A program made the translations under genes and the position numbers. Of a stretch of DNA of 41,654 nt, positions 26,101 through 33,578 are shown one piece after another. Below the pieces are notes generated by a model. The model worked only from the letters and a program-made list of their open reading frames with translations, was not told where the DNA came from and searched no databases. Numbering within the stretch: the stretch's first letter is position 1; every line of letters starts with the position of its first letter. This stretch comes from CAYRWR01 sp964428015 (lineage in GTDB: Bacteria; Spirochaetota; Brevinematia; Brevinematales; CAYRWR01): NCBI GenBank assembly GCA_964428015.1, contig CAYRWR010000036.1, positions 1 through 41,654 on the forward strand, given 5' to 3'.

Positions 26101-26390
26101 AAATCTATGGGCAGCCAGTGGTTTTCATTATTAAAGGTAAGGTTGACTTCGGCCATACCCTGAGCGGTACGGTCCCGGGTACCGTTGAAGATGACGTCTT
26201 CCATCTTGTTGCCGCGCATATTCTTAGCGCTTTGTTCACCCAGCACCCATTTGATGGCTTCCACTACATTGGATTTACCGCAGCCGTTGGGTCCCACGAT
26301 ACCGGTGATACCGTCGGTGAATTCGATATAAGTCTTGGACGCAAAGGATTTGAATCCGTTTAAGGTCATAGATTTCAGGTAGATGGCCAA
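23154..26390 (-). CDS. smc: chromosome segregation SMC protein with reduced apex
   Basis: The 1078-residue protein is an SMC ATPase. The N-terminal head has Walker A GPNGCGKS (33-40), the C-terminal head has signature SLFSGGERA (969-977) and Walker B FVVLDELD (995-1002) followed by a D-loop. Long coiled-coil arms run about 170-530 and 580-910. SMCs normally carry a globular hinge of about 120-150 residues at the apex; here the equivalent stretch (about 535-580, containing YQGYYENILGILYSDEGS) is far shorter and lacks the hinge's G-rich dimerisation pattern. The protein is about 100 residues shorter than the usual 1170-1190. Start and head domains are complete, so this is not a truncation. Confidence 0.93.
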   Translation of the reverse strand: MAIYLKSMTLNGFKSFASKTYIEFTDGITGIVGPNGCGKSNVVEAIKWVLGEQSAKNMRGNKMEDVIFNGTRDRTAQGMAEVNLTFNNENHWLPIDFSEVQISRRIFRSGESQYYLNKSRVRLKELVEMFLDTGVGRDSYAIFEQGKIDRLLSESPLERRILFEDFAGISKFKFRKDEAERKLERSQENLERVNDLIIELEKEVTNLQKQAEDASKYNELRENLKDLEVRFEALRIRNIQNEIESRRNKIADHKAQQVPLHEELRKREEAIKKTEADIFEREGRLNTLTQQNESREQQLSEINSRLAAKRTRQQSIKERLDSMEARLKDEAERNHRLKEELAQKKADKEKAGQEKSKMEEGLAAIQSEIDAVFARIKSLDDSILNSSRELGFQRIVSKDDIDRLREEVITNHTKLESFRANLEEKWEDQRRHETEKKEKTQHHEALVNELDALKHQLEEILSRIEEGLLTEKKLKEENQAHSQEIRNIQTELKSMDKVIMESLEKQSSELKRFSDKKPLLDARLDDTLSRLQSAVEKGGESVKDIIKEFRTQFKEYQGYYENILGILYSDEGSYTHKEKLQARIEELTETITRNDLTLEKQRAKIRELQAERSDILSSYNKIEYEMNAVRKDLHRLEELITRTEETRKSLENQINATSEAINKKQNQVDKIQEIVTGYEKDIQTLREEKARHNEKLNIRKVDFARVEEQYKSISNEIRRLEQQIQDIEKNQSSYVTEKSQALDELDQLAIDIDEGATLAARLDEEIQGSRDQIHKDREELTQLRAASKAIEVQLNDLGLRIQKIEMSITSLEESIQERQQSLDIIVENTRNTYSIDAREIVIQETDNLDEIAAQTRRVRTSLSRLGDVNLLAIEQYQDAKERLDFLLQQRRDIEAAMSDIIDLISETNVKSEEQFMTAFQDIRKAFKKIFARLFDGGKADLLLTDKDNVLTSGIEIMAEPPGKKFQSISLFSGGERALVAIAVIFSILYLKPTPFVVLDELDAPLDDDNIDRFKKIVHDFKETSQFILVSHSKSTLEICDTLYGVTMEELGVSKVINVAFDENNVLFKDSGEKTPSED

Positions 26391-26420
26391 TGGTTTCCCC
26401 TCTTCCAGAGTCGAGCACTA

Positions 26421-26450
26421 ATTATAATACATTCTGAGGGGTTAGAGCAA
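26421..26450 (-). promoter_or_regulatory. probable smc promoter
   Basis: TTGCTC (26445-26450, minus strand) is followed after 18 bases by TATAAT (26421-26426). The perfect -10 and its distance of about 30 bases from the ATG support it. It lies between smc and the upstream radical SAM gene, so smc need not depend on that operon. Confidence 0.5.
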
Positions 26451-26483
26451 ATTTTTTATTTTGTGCGTAATTCTGTGCGTAAG

Positions 26484-27422
26484 TCAGGCTTCCCAGCGGC
26501 AGCCTCCCCCGCAGGAGGAGAAGCAGTCCCGCTCCGCGCAGTCGGGAAAGGGGGTCTGAGCCAGAAAATCCCGGACAGCTGGAGAAGAAATCAGCTCAGA
26601 GAAAGGCTGCCGGGACAGGTCCCCCAGCACGGTGGGGCTCTGTTCACAGACACGCAGACGCCCCTGGCTGTCGATGAGCCACTTGTCACGCCCGCACTGG
26701 CAGGGAGAAAAGTGCAGGGAGGGGTAGCGTGAGTGGGGCGTACGGCAGTCGCGTACCGGAATAGTAGTGATAACGGGCAATTTGAGCATCCGCGCGGCCC
26801 GGTCTGCCTGCCTGAGCGCCTGATCCAGCGCATACGGAGATAAGTGGAACCGGGTGGAATTGGTCCTACCCCGCCCGGTGGGTATAAAGCGATTGATGCT
26901 GAAACTGTCCGCGCCCAGAGCGGATGCGATCTCTATGACAGGGACCAGCTGGCCGGTATTTTCCGCGGACAGCATAAAAGTAACATTGAGGCGGGCATGG
27001 TTCTGCCTGATGAAAGCCATAGCCAGCCTGACCCGGTCTGCAGCATCCTGTCCGGTGAGGGCGTGATAAAGGATGGAATCAGAGGCATGGAGGGGTATAT
27101 CAAAATAACGGATGCCTGCTTGAATTAAAGACAGAATGTTCCGCTCATCAAGCAGAGAACCATTGCTGGCCAGGCCCAGAGGCAGACGGGGAAAATCAGC
27201 ATGCAGAGCCTCTATTAACTCCAGCAATCCGGGATAGAGGAGAGGTTCTCCTCCGGTAAAAGTCAACCAGCGTGGAGCAGCGTCAGGGATGGCTCCCCTC
27301 AGCAGATCTCTCCACTGGTCTGTGGTTAAGATCGGCATCTCCCTGCTGGTGGGGTCCTGGTAGCAGAAGGCGCAGTTCAGATTGCAGGCGGAGGATATTT
27401 CCAGCACCAGTCCCAGGGGCAT
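26484..27422 (-). CDS. radical SAM protein with SPASM-type C-terminus
   Basis: The 312-residue protein has the radical SAM cluster motif CNLNCAFC (Cys 13, 17, 20) in the family's ISSACNLNC context, then TFTGGEPLLYPG (about 54-65) that binds SAM. The C-terminal region carries cysteines in a SPASM-like pattern: CQCG, VCEQS, then CAERDCFSSCGGGC near the end, which would bind extra Fe-S clusters. SPASM enzymes mostly modify peptides or proteins, but no precursor peptide is visible next to it. It starts within the stop codon of the upstream membrane protein gene (TAATG), so translation is coupled. Confidence 0.85.
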   Translation of the reverse strand: MPLGLVLEISSACNLNCAFCYQDPTSREMPILTTDQWRDLLRGAIPDAAPRWLTFTGGEPLLYPGLLELIEALHADFPRLPLGLASNGSLLDERNILSLIQAGIRYFDIPLHASDSILYHALTGQDAADRVRLAMAFIRQNHARLNVTFMLSAENTGQLVPVIEIASALGADSFSINRFIPTGRGRTNSTRFHLSPYALDQALRQADRAARMLKLPVITTIPVRDCRTPHSRYPSLHFSPCQCGRDKWLIDSQGRLRVCEQSPTVLGDLSRQPFSELISSPAVRDFLAQTPFPDCAERDCFSSCGGGCRWEA

Positions 27423-28378
27423 TATTTGCGCACTTCGTTCAGAAAGGCATCCAGATCCGCGGTCAGGGTATCCAGTTCTTTTAATTCCTGAAGTACTTGA
27501 TCATGATAGGTCTGAAGCTCTTTCTGATAGTCCAGGAGCCTTTCCTGTTCTTCCGGGGATTGATTGGCCGGTTTGGCCAGTTCCTCTTTATAGTATGCCA
27601 GACTCTTCTGGAAGGAATCTTCATACCCCGCTATCCAGGACCGGATGATCTGGTCGGTTGAAAGTCCGGTCTCCAGGAACATCAGTTGTTTGTCCCTGGG
27701 CTCAAAATGGTAGCGTCCCCGGTTGTGCTGCTGAAGGATGTCCAGTACGGCAAACACGGTCACATCCTGCTGGAGCCGGGACAAGGCGGACTGGAATTCG
27801 GGGCTTTTAAGCTTTCCGGATTTTTTCAGATCGAGCAGGAGGTCGGTCTGACGCTCCAAATCACTGACCAGGGTATGGCGGTAGGTGGAGGAGGGAGGGG
27901 GCATCATACGGGTCATCATGTCGTAGGGGGTACCATACTCATCTATGCGTTCACGGAGGAGAGAATAGATGGCTTTTTCCAGAGGATTGATTTTTCCAGC
28001 TTGAGCGGGATCGTTGATCTTTTCCCAGGGATAGCCGAAAATTTGCTCAGCCTCTTTGATCAAAGCCTGCTGTTGTTCCCATTCCAGGGTATTCATATAG
28101 CCCATTTCTCCTCTGGGGGTGAGGGCATCCAGTTTCTTCCACAGATTCCGAATGGCCAGCCAGCGCTTCTGGGTACGGAAGACCTGCTTCCATACCGGTC
28201 CGGAGGCTTTTGCCGAGGCGGAATTGCCGGCTTGAGGGGCCAGACCCAGGAGCAGGCCCAGCGACAGGCTGAACAGGCCTCGCGCCGGGACCTTTTTCAG
28301 ACGGATATTTAGGATAATCAGCACTAGCGCGGCCAGGAATGCCGCTATAATGGTGATACGGAAGGGTAGGGATGACAT
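27422..28378 (-). CDS. membrane protein with charged helical domain, unknown function
   Basis: Beginning at the ATG at 28378 (GGGGG upstream; a TTG at 28390 in frame is less likely), the 318-residue product starts MSSLPFRITIIAAFLAALVL with two closely spaced hydrophobic segments (about 8-23 and 33-48). The rest (from about 60) is a long, strongly charged, mostly helical region including coiled-coil-like stretches near the C-terminus (ELQTYHDQVLQELKELDTL). No family recognised. It is coupled to the radical SAM gene by TAATG, suggesting the two work together, perhaps with this protein as an anchor or substrate. Confidence 0.6.
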   Translation of the reverse strand: MSSLPFRITIIAAFLAALVLIILNIRLKKVPARGLFSLSLGLLLGLAPQAGNSASAKASGPVWKQVFRTQKRWLAIRNLWKKLDALTPRGEMGYMNTLEWEQQQALIKEAEQIFGYPWEKINDPAQAGKINPLEKAIYSLLRERIDEYGTPYDMMTRMMPPPSSTYRHTLVSDLERQTDLLLDLKKSGKLKSPEFQSALSRLQQDVTVFAVLDILQQHNRGRYHFEPRDKQLMFLETGLSTDQIIRSWIAGYEDSFQKSLAYYKEELAKPANQSPEEQERLLDYQKELQTYHDQVLQELKELDTLTADLDAFLNEVRK

Positions 28379-28498
28379 AAAAACCCCCAATAGATTAAGT
28401 TGATAACTAAAAATAGCACACTAACCGGGAATTCTCAATTTTTAGACTATTCAGGGGGCGCAGGTTAAAATTATACAGCATCAATGCAGAGGGGACAT

Positions 28499-29254
28499 GT
28501 GAATAATTTTTTACGGAAGCTGGAACTGTTTTTAAATTCTCGTAGCAATCCCCGGACCAAAGAATGGTGGGAAAAATACCTCAAAGGGGTCATACCTTTT
28601 TTCGGTATCGGTATACCGGAACTCCGGGATGGAGTGAGGGCACTGTATGCGGAAGAAAAACTGGAGCGCTGGTCGGAACAGGATAAACTGAACCTGTCAC
28701 ACCTGTTATTTCAGAGAAAGGAAGCGGAATACAAACTGGCCGCCATTCTGCTGTACCAGGAATTCTGGCTGGCAGTCATGGAACCGGTAGTCATACTCAA
28801 TTCTCTGGAACAGATCTTTGATGAAGGCTTGATCTTTGACTGGAATACCAATGACTGGCTGTGCGTGAGAGTCCTGACTCCCCTGGTGCAGAGGGCGGGG
28901 GAAGAAATTCTGACCAGGCTGGACCGTTGGGTGAAAAGTGAACAATTATGGAAGGCACGCTCTGCTGTAGTCGCATTGTGCCAGCTGGATGACCTCACTC
29001 CCTATAAAGACAGAGTGCAGAGCTATGCCGCGACTCTGCTGTGCCGGCCGGAGCGCTTTGCCCGCAGCGCGGTAGGCTGGGTGCTGAGAGAGTATTCCCG
29101 CAGAGATATGGATACTGTCCTGCAAATACTGGAAGATAATAAGGATCACCTGACCCTGGAAGTATTCCATAATGCCGGCAAATACCTCGAAAAAGAAGAA
29201 CAAAAGTCTCTCCAGGAAAAACTAAAACCCTCACCCGACAAAGGAACAGAGTGA
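28499..29254 (+). CDS. AlkD-like DNA alkylation repair protein
   Basis: I use the GTG at 28499 because GAGGGG lies just upstream; the in-frame ATG at 28484 has no site. The 251-residue product is all-helical and made of ALK/HEAT-like repeats. Features of the AlkC/AlkD DNA glycosylase family include FDWNTNDWLCVRV (113-125) with the Asp-Trp pair where AlkD has its catalytic Asp, WKARSAVVAL (151-160), and the Arg-rich helix SAVGWVLREYSRRD (190-203). These enzymes excise alkylated purines such as 3-methyladenine. Activity is inferred from family resemblance only. Confidence 0.85.
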   Translation: MNNFLRKLELFLNSRSNPRTKEWWEKYLKGVIPFFGIGIPELRDGVRALYAEEKLERWSEQDKLNLSHLLFQRKEAEYKLAAILLYQEFWLAVMEPVVILNSLEQIFDEGLIFDWNTNDWLCVRVLTPLVQRAGEEILTRLDRWVKSEQLWKARSAVVALCQLDDLTPYKDRVQSYAATLLCRPERFARSAVGWVLREYSRRDMDTVLQILEDNKDHLTLEVFHNAGKYLEKEEQKSLQEKLKPSPDKGTE

Positions 29255-29592
29255 TGAAAAAAAGCCTGGTTATAATTCTGCTGCTAGCAGCCGCTACAGC
29301 TCAAGCTACTGTAGAAGAGGTGTATACCAACCCCAGGTTTAAACTGCTGCACACTTACGTGGTGGAGGATAGTCCCTATATTGGGCTGGGCTGGATACGC
29401 TACGACGCTCCCGAATCAAAATACACCCTGGGGCTGAAAGACCTGGAAGCCCAGGGTTATCGCTGGGTGAAATTTCCCTACTGGAGCGAGCTGATACTTT
29501 TCGCGGGATTTATACTGCTGACGGCTCTCTCCGGATCCCGGATCAATAAACGCATCGCTCTGGGTCGGAAAATAAACAGAAACCAGTCCTGA
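29254..29592 (+). CDS. small exported/membrane protein
   Basis: A 112-residue product starting at the ATG that overlaps the previous stop codon by one base (TGATG). The N-terminus is a signal peptide (MKKSLVIILLLAAATAQA). A second hydrophobic segment near residues 75-93 (ELILFAGFILLTALSG) forms a membrane helix, followed by a basic tail. In between is a small domain containing SPYIGLGWIRYDAPESKYTL. No family recognised. Coupling to the AlkD-like gene indicates co-expression. Confidence 0.55.
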   Translation: MKKSLVIILLLAAATAQATVEEVYTNPRFKLLHTYVVEDSPYIGLGWIRYDAPESKYTLGLKDLEAQGYRWVKFPYWSELILFAGFILLTALSGSRINKRIALGRKINRNQS

Positions 29593-29595
29593 GAC

Positions 29596-30054
29596 TTATT
29601 TGTCTTCCAGTTCGTACTTCAGGATGAGGTCCTTCCAAACGGTGGAGCGGGTATAGCCCAGGTAGTATGAACCGATAAAAATGTAGAAAAACACCAGCAG
29701 GGTCTGAAAAGCGATCCCCAGGAATACCAGGGTCAGGCCCGATGCCACTGAGATCAGGCTGGGAAGAACAGCCAGGATGCCGTTGCTGAACAGGGCTTTT
29801 TTACGGTCGCCCTGAAAATCCGGTTTGCTGACAGTATCGATCATGATTTTCTTGAGAAGTAATACCGACAATCCACCCAGTGAGGACAAGGTCAGCAGGA
29901 CGATGTACAGGACTTTCAGATTAGCCGGGATGTCAGTCCGGACCTGGGGATGGACGTAAAAGTTAGCGACCAGCATGATCACCCCGAATACCACTGCGGC
30001 GATCACCATCAGGGTGATGGCGTAGTTTCTATAGACTCTTTTCAATTCTTCCAT
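29596..30054 (-). CDS. four-helix integral membrane protein
   Basis: The 152-residue product has four predicted membrane helices (about 13-30, 46-67, 93-110, 116-134) and no recognisable catalytic motif. It resembles its neighbour at 30073 in size and topology, and the two are probably diverged paralogues in an operon with the exported protein at 30519. It ends three bases from the convergent gene at 29592. Confidence 0.55.
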   Translation of the reverse strand: MEELKRVYRNYAITLMVIAAVVFGVIMLVANFYVHPQVRTDIPANLKVLYIVLLTLSSLGGLSVLLLKKIMIDTVSKPDFQGDRKKALFSNGILAVLPSLISVASGLTLVFLGIAFQTLLVFFYIFIGSYYLGYTRSTVWKDLILKYELEDK

Positions 30055-30072
30055 GTTGAGTACTCCTTATAT

Positions 30073-30522
30073 TCAGACCTCAGGATCTTCTTTTATCAAA
30101 GCATCCCAGTTCTCTTTTTTAACAAATGCCAGGAACAGACACACTGCGGCTCCCCCAAAAAAATAAATGGACTGTGCAAAGGTCAGTGCTCCCAGGATCA
30201 GGCCCATTAGCCCCAATATCCCGGGCAGTTCACCTATGGCGAACAGGATAATGCCCTGACTCAGGATATCACGTCCGCTCAGTTTCCGGGATCTTTCCCA
30301 CTGGCCCAGGAAAAAACTTTTTAATCCCAGGAGGATCAGGGGAATGAGGGCGGATACCATGATCAGTATCTTCTGGATCAGGTCACGGGGCCCCTCCAGC
30401 GCGTCGATCATAGACTGTTGAGTCATAATATAGGCCAGGCCGGCATAGACTACAGGGGTCATTAAAACACCCATAAAGATCAGACGGTAAGTCTGGAAAG
30501 ATTTTTCCCAGGACTGCATCAA
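30073..30522 (-). CDS. four-helix integral membrane protein
   Basis: The 149-residue product has four membrane helices (about 12-33, 48-67, 87-110, 112-132). It overlaps the upstream gene by four bases and is followed 18 bases later by the similar protein at 29596. The C-terminal tail is charged (KKENWDALIKEDPEV). No family is recognised. Its operon neighbours are a barrel-like exported protein and thrH. Confidence 0.55.
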   Translation of the reverse strand: MMQSWEKSFQTYRLIFMGVLMTPVVYAGLAYIMTQQSMIDALEGPRDLIQKILIMVSALIPLILLGLKSFFLGQWERSRKLSGRDILSQGIILFAIGELPGILGLMGLILGALTFAQSIYFFGGAAVCLFLAFVKKENWDALIKEDPEV

Positions 30523-31370
30523 AGACCGCCTTTTCTGTCAAACAGCTCCAGGTTCATACCCACTTTGAGGGCCAGGTAGAGCTGATTGTTGTAGTAGGGG
30601 TCGTGGATATTGTATCCCGCCTGGAAGATAAAATAAGGGTTGATCTTTTCCACAGGAGGGGTCCAGGCTACCATAGCCATAGCACGCTGCAGGGACAGGC
30701 CGGTACCATAGACGTAGGCCCAATAATGGGCCAGGCCGAAGCGGAAATCTCCTGCCTTGTACAACAGCAGAGTATCGTGGGCCAGGTAGGAATCGGCTCC
30801 CCGGCGCAGGATGACATTGGCATAATCGTATACTATGGCATTGGTGAAGTAGTCCATGTACTGCCAGGTAATGGTGTGCACCACAGTGACAGGCCCCAGG
30901 GCTACCCGGAAACTGGGCGACACACTGGTCTGCAGGGCGCCGTGGTTGTAGCTATTGGTGGCGGTGATGGCCAGGCGGGTATCGCTGGAGTAATCCGCGC
31001 TGATATCGGGCAGGGTCAGAAAACCATAGCCCAGTAATTTGTACATCTGCAGATAGCCTACCTCAGCAGTGATCTCCAGCAGGGCGATGGGTTCGATACG
31101 TAGAAAAGCCCCAATATATTCCGTAGCGGGGGAAAAAAGGTCCCGGATACCCCAGTCCAGCTTGGTGGTCTTCCACAGAATGCCGTCTTTATTGAGCAGA
31201 GGGGTACGGTGGTACAGGATAGTATCCAGAGCTCCCCGGAAGGGATTGAGTGTCAAACCCAGACTGGCATTGAGATACCATCCGGGCAGGTTTTGATTGT
31301 AATTGGTCTCGGTCCAGGCCAGACCGGAGAGGGACAGCAGAACCAGCAGGGCCAGGGAAATCTTTTTCAC
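30519..31370 (-). CDS. exported protein, probably outer-membrane barrel
   Basis: The 283-residue product has a signal peptide (MKKISLALLVLLSLSGLAWT). The mature protein is rich in Tyr, Gly and alternating strands throughout, for example YLNASLGLTLNPF near the start and YFIFQAGYNIHDPYYNNQ near the end, as in outer-membrane barrels. No family named. It lies 10 bases after thrH and overlaps the following membrane gene by four bases, so the four genes form one operon. Confidence 0.6.
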   Translation of the reverse strand: MKKISLALLVLLSLSGLAWTETNYNQNLPGWYLNASLGLTLNPFRGALDTILYHRTPLLNKDGILWKTTKLDWGIRDLFSPATEYIGAFLRIEPIALLEITAEVGYLQMYKLLGYGFLTLPDISADYSSDTRLAITATNSYNHGALQTSVSPSFRVALGPVTVVHTITWQYMDYFTNAIVYDYANVILRRGADSYLAHDTLLLYKAGDFRFGLAHYWAYVYGTGLSLQRAMAMVAWTPPVEKINPYFIFQAGYNIHDPYYNNQLYLALKVGMNLELFDRKGGL

Positions 31371-31380
31371 GGCAGTCTCC

Positions 31381-32001
31381 TTATCGTTCTGTGATATTTT
31401 TTTCTATAGCAGAGCGGAGGGCGTCAAACTCATAATAATAGGGCAATTGCGGAAAATCCTGCAGTATCTTCTGGGGCGGCTTGAAGAAAAAGCCCTGGTG
31501 CGCGGCCAGCAGCATGGAGGTGTCATTGTAGGAGTCGCCCATGGCCAACACGTGAAAATTCAGCTGTTTGAAGGCTTCTACACTGGCCCGTTTCTGGTCA
31601 GGCAGACGGAGATGGTAGTCCACGATGCGGTCCTGAGCGTCGATCTCCAGGTCATGGCAGAACAGGGTGGGCCAGCCCAGCTTGGCCATGAGGGGCCGGG
31701 CAAACTGGTAAAAGGTATCGGACAGTACGATAAACTGCATATGCTGACGGGCCCAGTCAATAAACTCCAGTGCTCCGGGCAGGGGGTCCATAGTACCGAT
31801 GACCTCCTGGATGTCCCGGATAGTGAGATGGTGCTCCTCCAGAATCCGGATACGCATGCGCATCAGCTGGTCATAATCGCTGACATCACGGGTAGTGAGC
31901 CTGAGCTCAGGGATGCCGGTCTTTTCGGCTACATTGATCCAGATTTCGGGTACCAGTACCCCCTCCATATCACTGGCCAGTACCACTGGTTTGGGACGCA
32001 T
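31381..32001 (-). CDS. thrH: ThrH-type phosphoserine/homoserine phosphatase-phosphotransferase
   Basis: From the ATG at 32001 (CAGGAG upstream; a longer frame from 32130 is unlikely) the protein has 206 residues. It is a HAD-superfamily enzyme closely matching ThrH: DMEGVLVPEIWI (11-22, with Asp 11 as nucleophile and Glu in the second acidic place), TTRDVSDYDQLM, VLSDTFYQFARPLM (about 91-104), and AMGDSYNDTSML with the third HAD motif. ThrH has phosphoserine phosphatase and phosphoserine:homoserine phosphotransferase activity, joining serine and threonine synthesis. It heads an operon with envelope genes that have no obvious metabolic link. Confidence 0.9.
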   Translation of the reverse strand: MRPKPVVLASDMEGVLVPEIWINVAEKTGIPELRLTTRDVSDYDQLMRMRIRILEEHHLTIRDIQEVIGTMDPLPGALEFIDWARQHMQFIVLSDTFYQFARPLMAKLGWPTLFCHDLEIDAQDRIVDYHLRLPDQKRASVEAFKQLNFHVLAMGDSYNDTSMLLAAHQGFFFKPPQKILQDFPQLPYYYEFDALRSAIEKNITER

Positions 32002-32086
32002 ACTAAACTCCTGAGAAAAGTACTGCCTTATTATAGTAGAGAATACAGAAAAGGGAAAATCTTTGTTTAAATCAGGAAAAGGCAGA

Positions 32087-33151
32087 TCAGGCGGGCCGCA
32101 CAGGCAGGAAGATATTGAAACAGGCTCCACACTCCGGCTCAGAAGTAGCCGTGATGATGCCCTGGTGGCCCTCTACTATCTCACGGGATACCGCCAGGCC
32201 CAATCCGTTGCCGGTAGGTTTGGTGGTGAAATAAGGTGTGAACAGCTGGACTATAATATCCGGAGGTATGCCCGGGCCGGTATCCTCCACGGTCAGGTGT
32301 ATGTAGTCCCCGGGCAGGAGCTGAACCAGAGGAGTGTCCTCACTGATGGTAAAATTACGGGCCTGGATGGTCAAGGTGCCGCCCTGGGGCATGGCCTGGC
32401 AGGCATTCACAATGAGATTGGACAGTACCTGGGAAAAGCGTACCGTGTCCAGCTCCACGGTAGGCAGATCAGGATCAATATCCATATGGAATGTGACATT
32501 ACGGGCCGAACGCAGAAAAAATTTGGCGGTTTCGGGAATAAAACTCCTGAGGTCGACCGGCTCCTTCTGAATATCGAGCTGACGGTCATGACGGGAGAGC
32601 CGTTTCATGAGATTACGGGCCTTGACGATACCGATTTCGGCTGCCTCCACGGCATCATCCAGATTGTTCAGATTACCGGACATTTTGAGTATGGCCAGGT
32701 TTCCCTGAATGACCTGCAGGATATTATTGAAGTCATGCACAAAACCGGCTGTGACATTGTCCATGATCTCATACTTTTCCAGCTTGAACAGTTCCTGCTT
32801 GAGCTCCTGGTGTTCCCGGAATATGGCCTGGACCAGGGACTTGTAAGACAGGACCCCCGCAAAATGGTCATTTTCAAACACGGGTAAAAAGGGATGTGCC
32901 CCTTCTTTCATGACCTGCAGGGCTTCTTCCAGGGTCTGGCCGGCTCGTAGGATGGGCTTATGAGTGACACAGTCCAGGGCGGTACAATAGGGGTCCTGCC
33001 GGATATCATCCCGGATCAGCAATCCCAGGAAATTGTCTTTTTCACAAACGATAAGATAATTGTTATGGAGGAGCTGGGTCTCGAACTGGGTGATCACTTC
33101 CTGGGGGAACACTGTGGGAGTGGACCGGTCGCACAGCTCGATGATCTTCAT
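32087..33151 (-). CDS. CBS-pair sensor histidine kinase (copy B)
   Basis: The 354-residue soluble protein begins with two CBS domains (about 1-60 and 62-115), continues with a short coiled coil, and then has a histidine kinase core: His 139 in FVHDFNNIL, N box VNACQAM, G1 DTGPGIP and G2 GNGLGLAVS. The FVHDFNN type of His box belongs to HPK families of NtrB-like kinases. It has no membrane segment, so it should sense an intracellular ligand, perhaps a nucleotide, through CBS. No response regulator lies beside it. The 118-residue gene upstream ends four bases before this start. Confidence 0.88.
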   Translation of the reverse strand: MKIIELCDRSTPTVFPQEVITQFETQLLHNNYLIVCEKDNFLGLLIRDDIRQDPYCTALDCVTHKPILRAGQTLEEALQVMKEGAHPFLPVFENDHFAGVLSYKSLVQAIFREHQELKQELFKLEKYEIMDNVTAGFVHDFNNILQVIQGNLAILKMSGNLNNLDDAVEAAEIGIVKARNLMKRLSRHDRQLDIQKEPVDLRSFIPETAKFFLRSARNVTFHMDIDPDLPTVELDTVRFSQVLSNLIVNACQAMPQGGTLTIQARNFTISEDTPLVQLLPGDYIHLTVEDTGPGIPPDIIVQLFTPYFTTKPTGNGLGLAVSREIVEGHQGIITATSEPECGACFNIFLPVRPA

Positions 33152-33155
33152 TGGT

Positions 33156-33512
33156 TTATTCTACCGGATTCCAGGACATGGAAGTAAAGATGCGCATATC
33201 CATGTCTACCTTGACCACTTCTCCCTGGGACAGGTAGGGAAAGACCTGGGCTTCCAGTACTTCCAGGATACCATTGAGAGACATTTTTTTAAGTATCTTC
33301 TTGTTGACCAGGATGGCTTCGACTGTGGCATTGATATCATCGGAGATATTGATCATTTCAAATTCATCAGGGGCGATGAATTTAAACGCTTCCATCACAC
33401 CCTCTTTACCCTGGGGGTATTTCTGACAGAGAACCAGGATATCCCGTACCGGAGGGAGCTTTATGGCCTGGAATTCCAGTTCAATATGGTACTGTTTTTT
33501 ATTTTGTTCCAT
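33156..33512 (-). CDS. 118-residue conserved partner of CBS kinase (copy B)
   Basis: A small soluble alpha/beta protein, paralogous to the gene at 34644. Shared blocks include KKQYHI near the start, VRDILVLCQKYPQGKEGVME (about 22-41), IAPDEFEM, LVNKKILKKMSL and VFPYLSQGE. No family is recognised. Its repeated pairing with a CBS kinase gene suggests it feeds information to, or receives it from, that kinase. A GGAGG site precedes the ATG. Confidence 0.75.
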   Translation of the reverse strand: MEQNKKQYHIELEFQAIKLPPVRDILVLCQKYPQGKEGVMEAFKFIAPDEFEMINISDDINATVEAILVNKKILKKMSLNGILEVLEAQVFPYLSQGEVVKVDMDMRIFTSMSWNPVE

Positions 33513-33578
33513 AATGTACCTCCTGATTCAATATAAAGTTTATATGTAAAAATATCAAGGATATGGCCGGACTGATTC

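Noticed and set aside
24948..26363. 471-residue open frame antisense to smc
   Set aside because: It lies wholly inside the SMC coding sequence, is rich in Phe/Leu/Gln as expected from the reverse of coiled-coil codons, and has no ribosome site.
31303..32070. 255-residue plus-strand frame opposite thrH
   Set aside because: It is antisense to thrH, whose HAD motifs are unmistakable.
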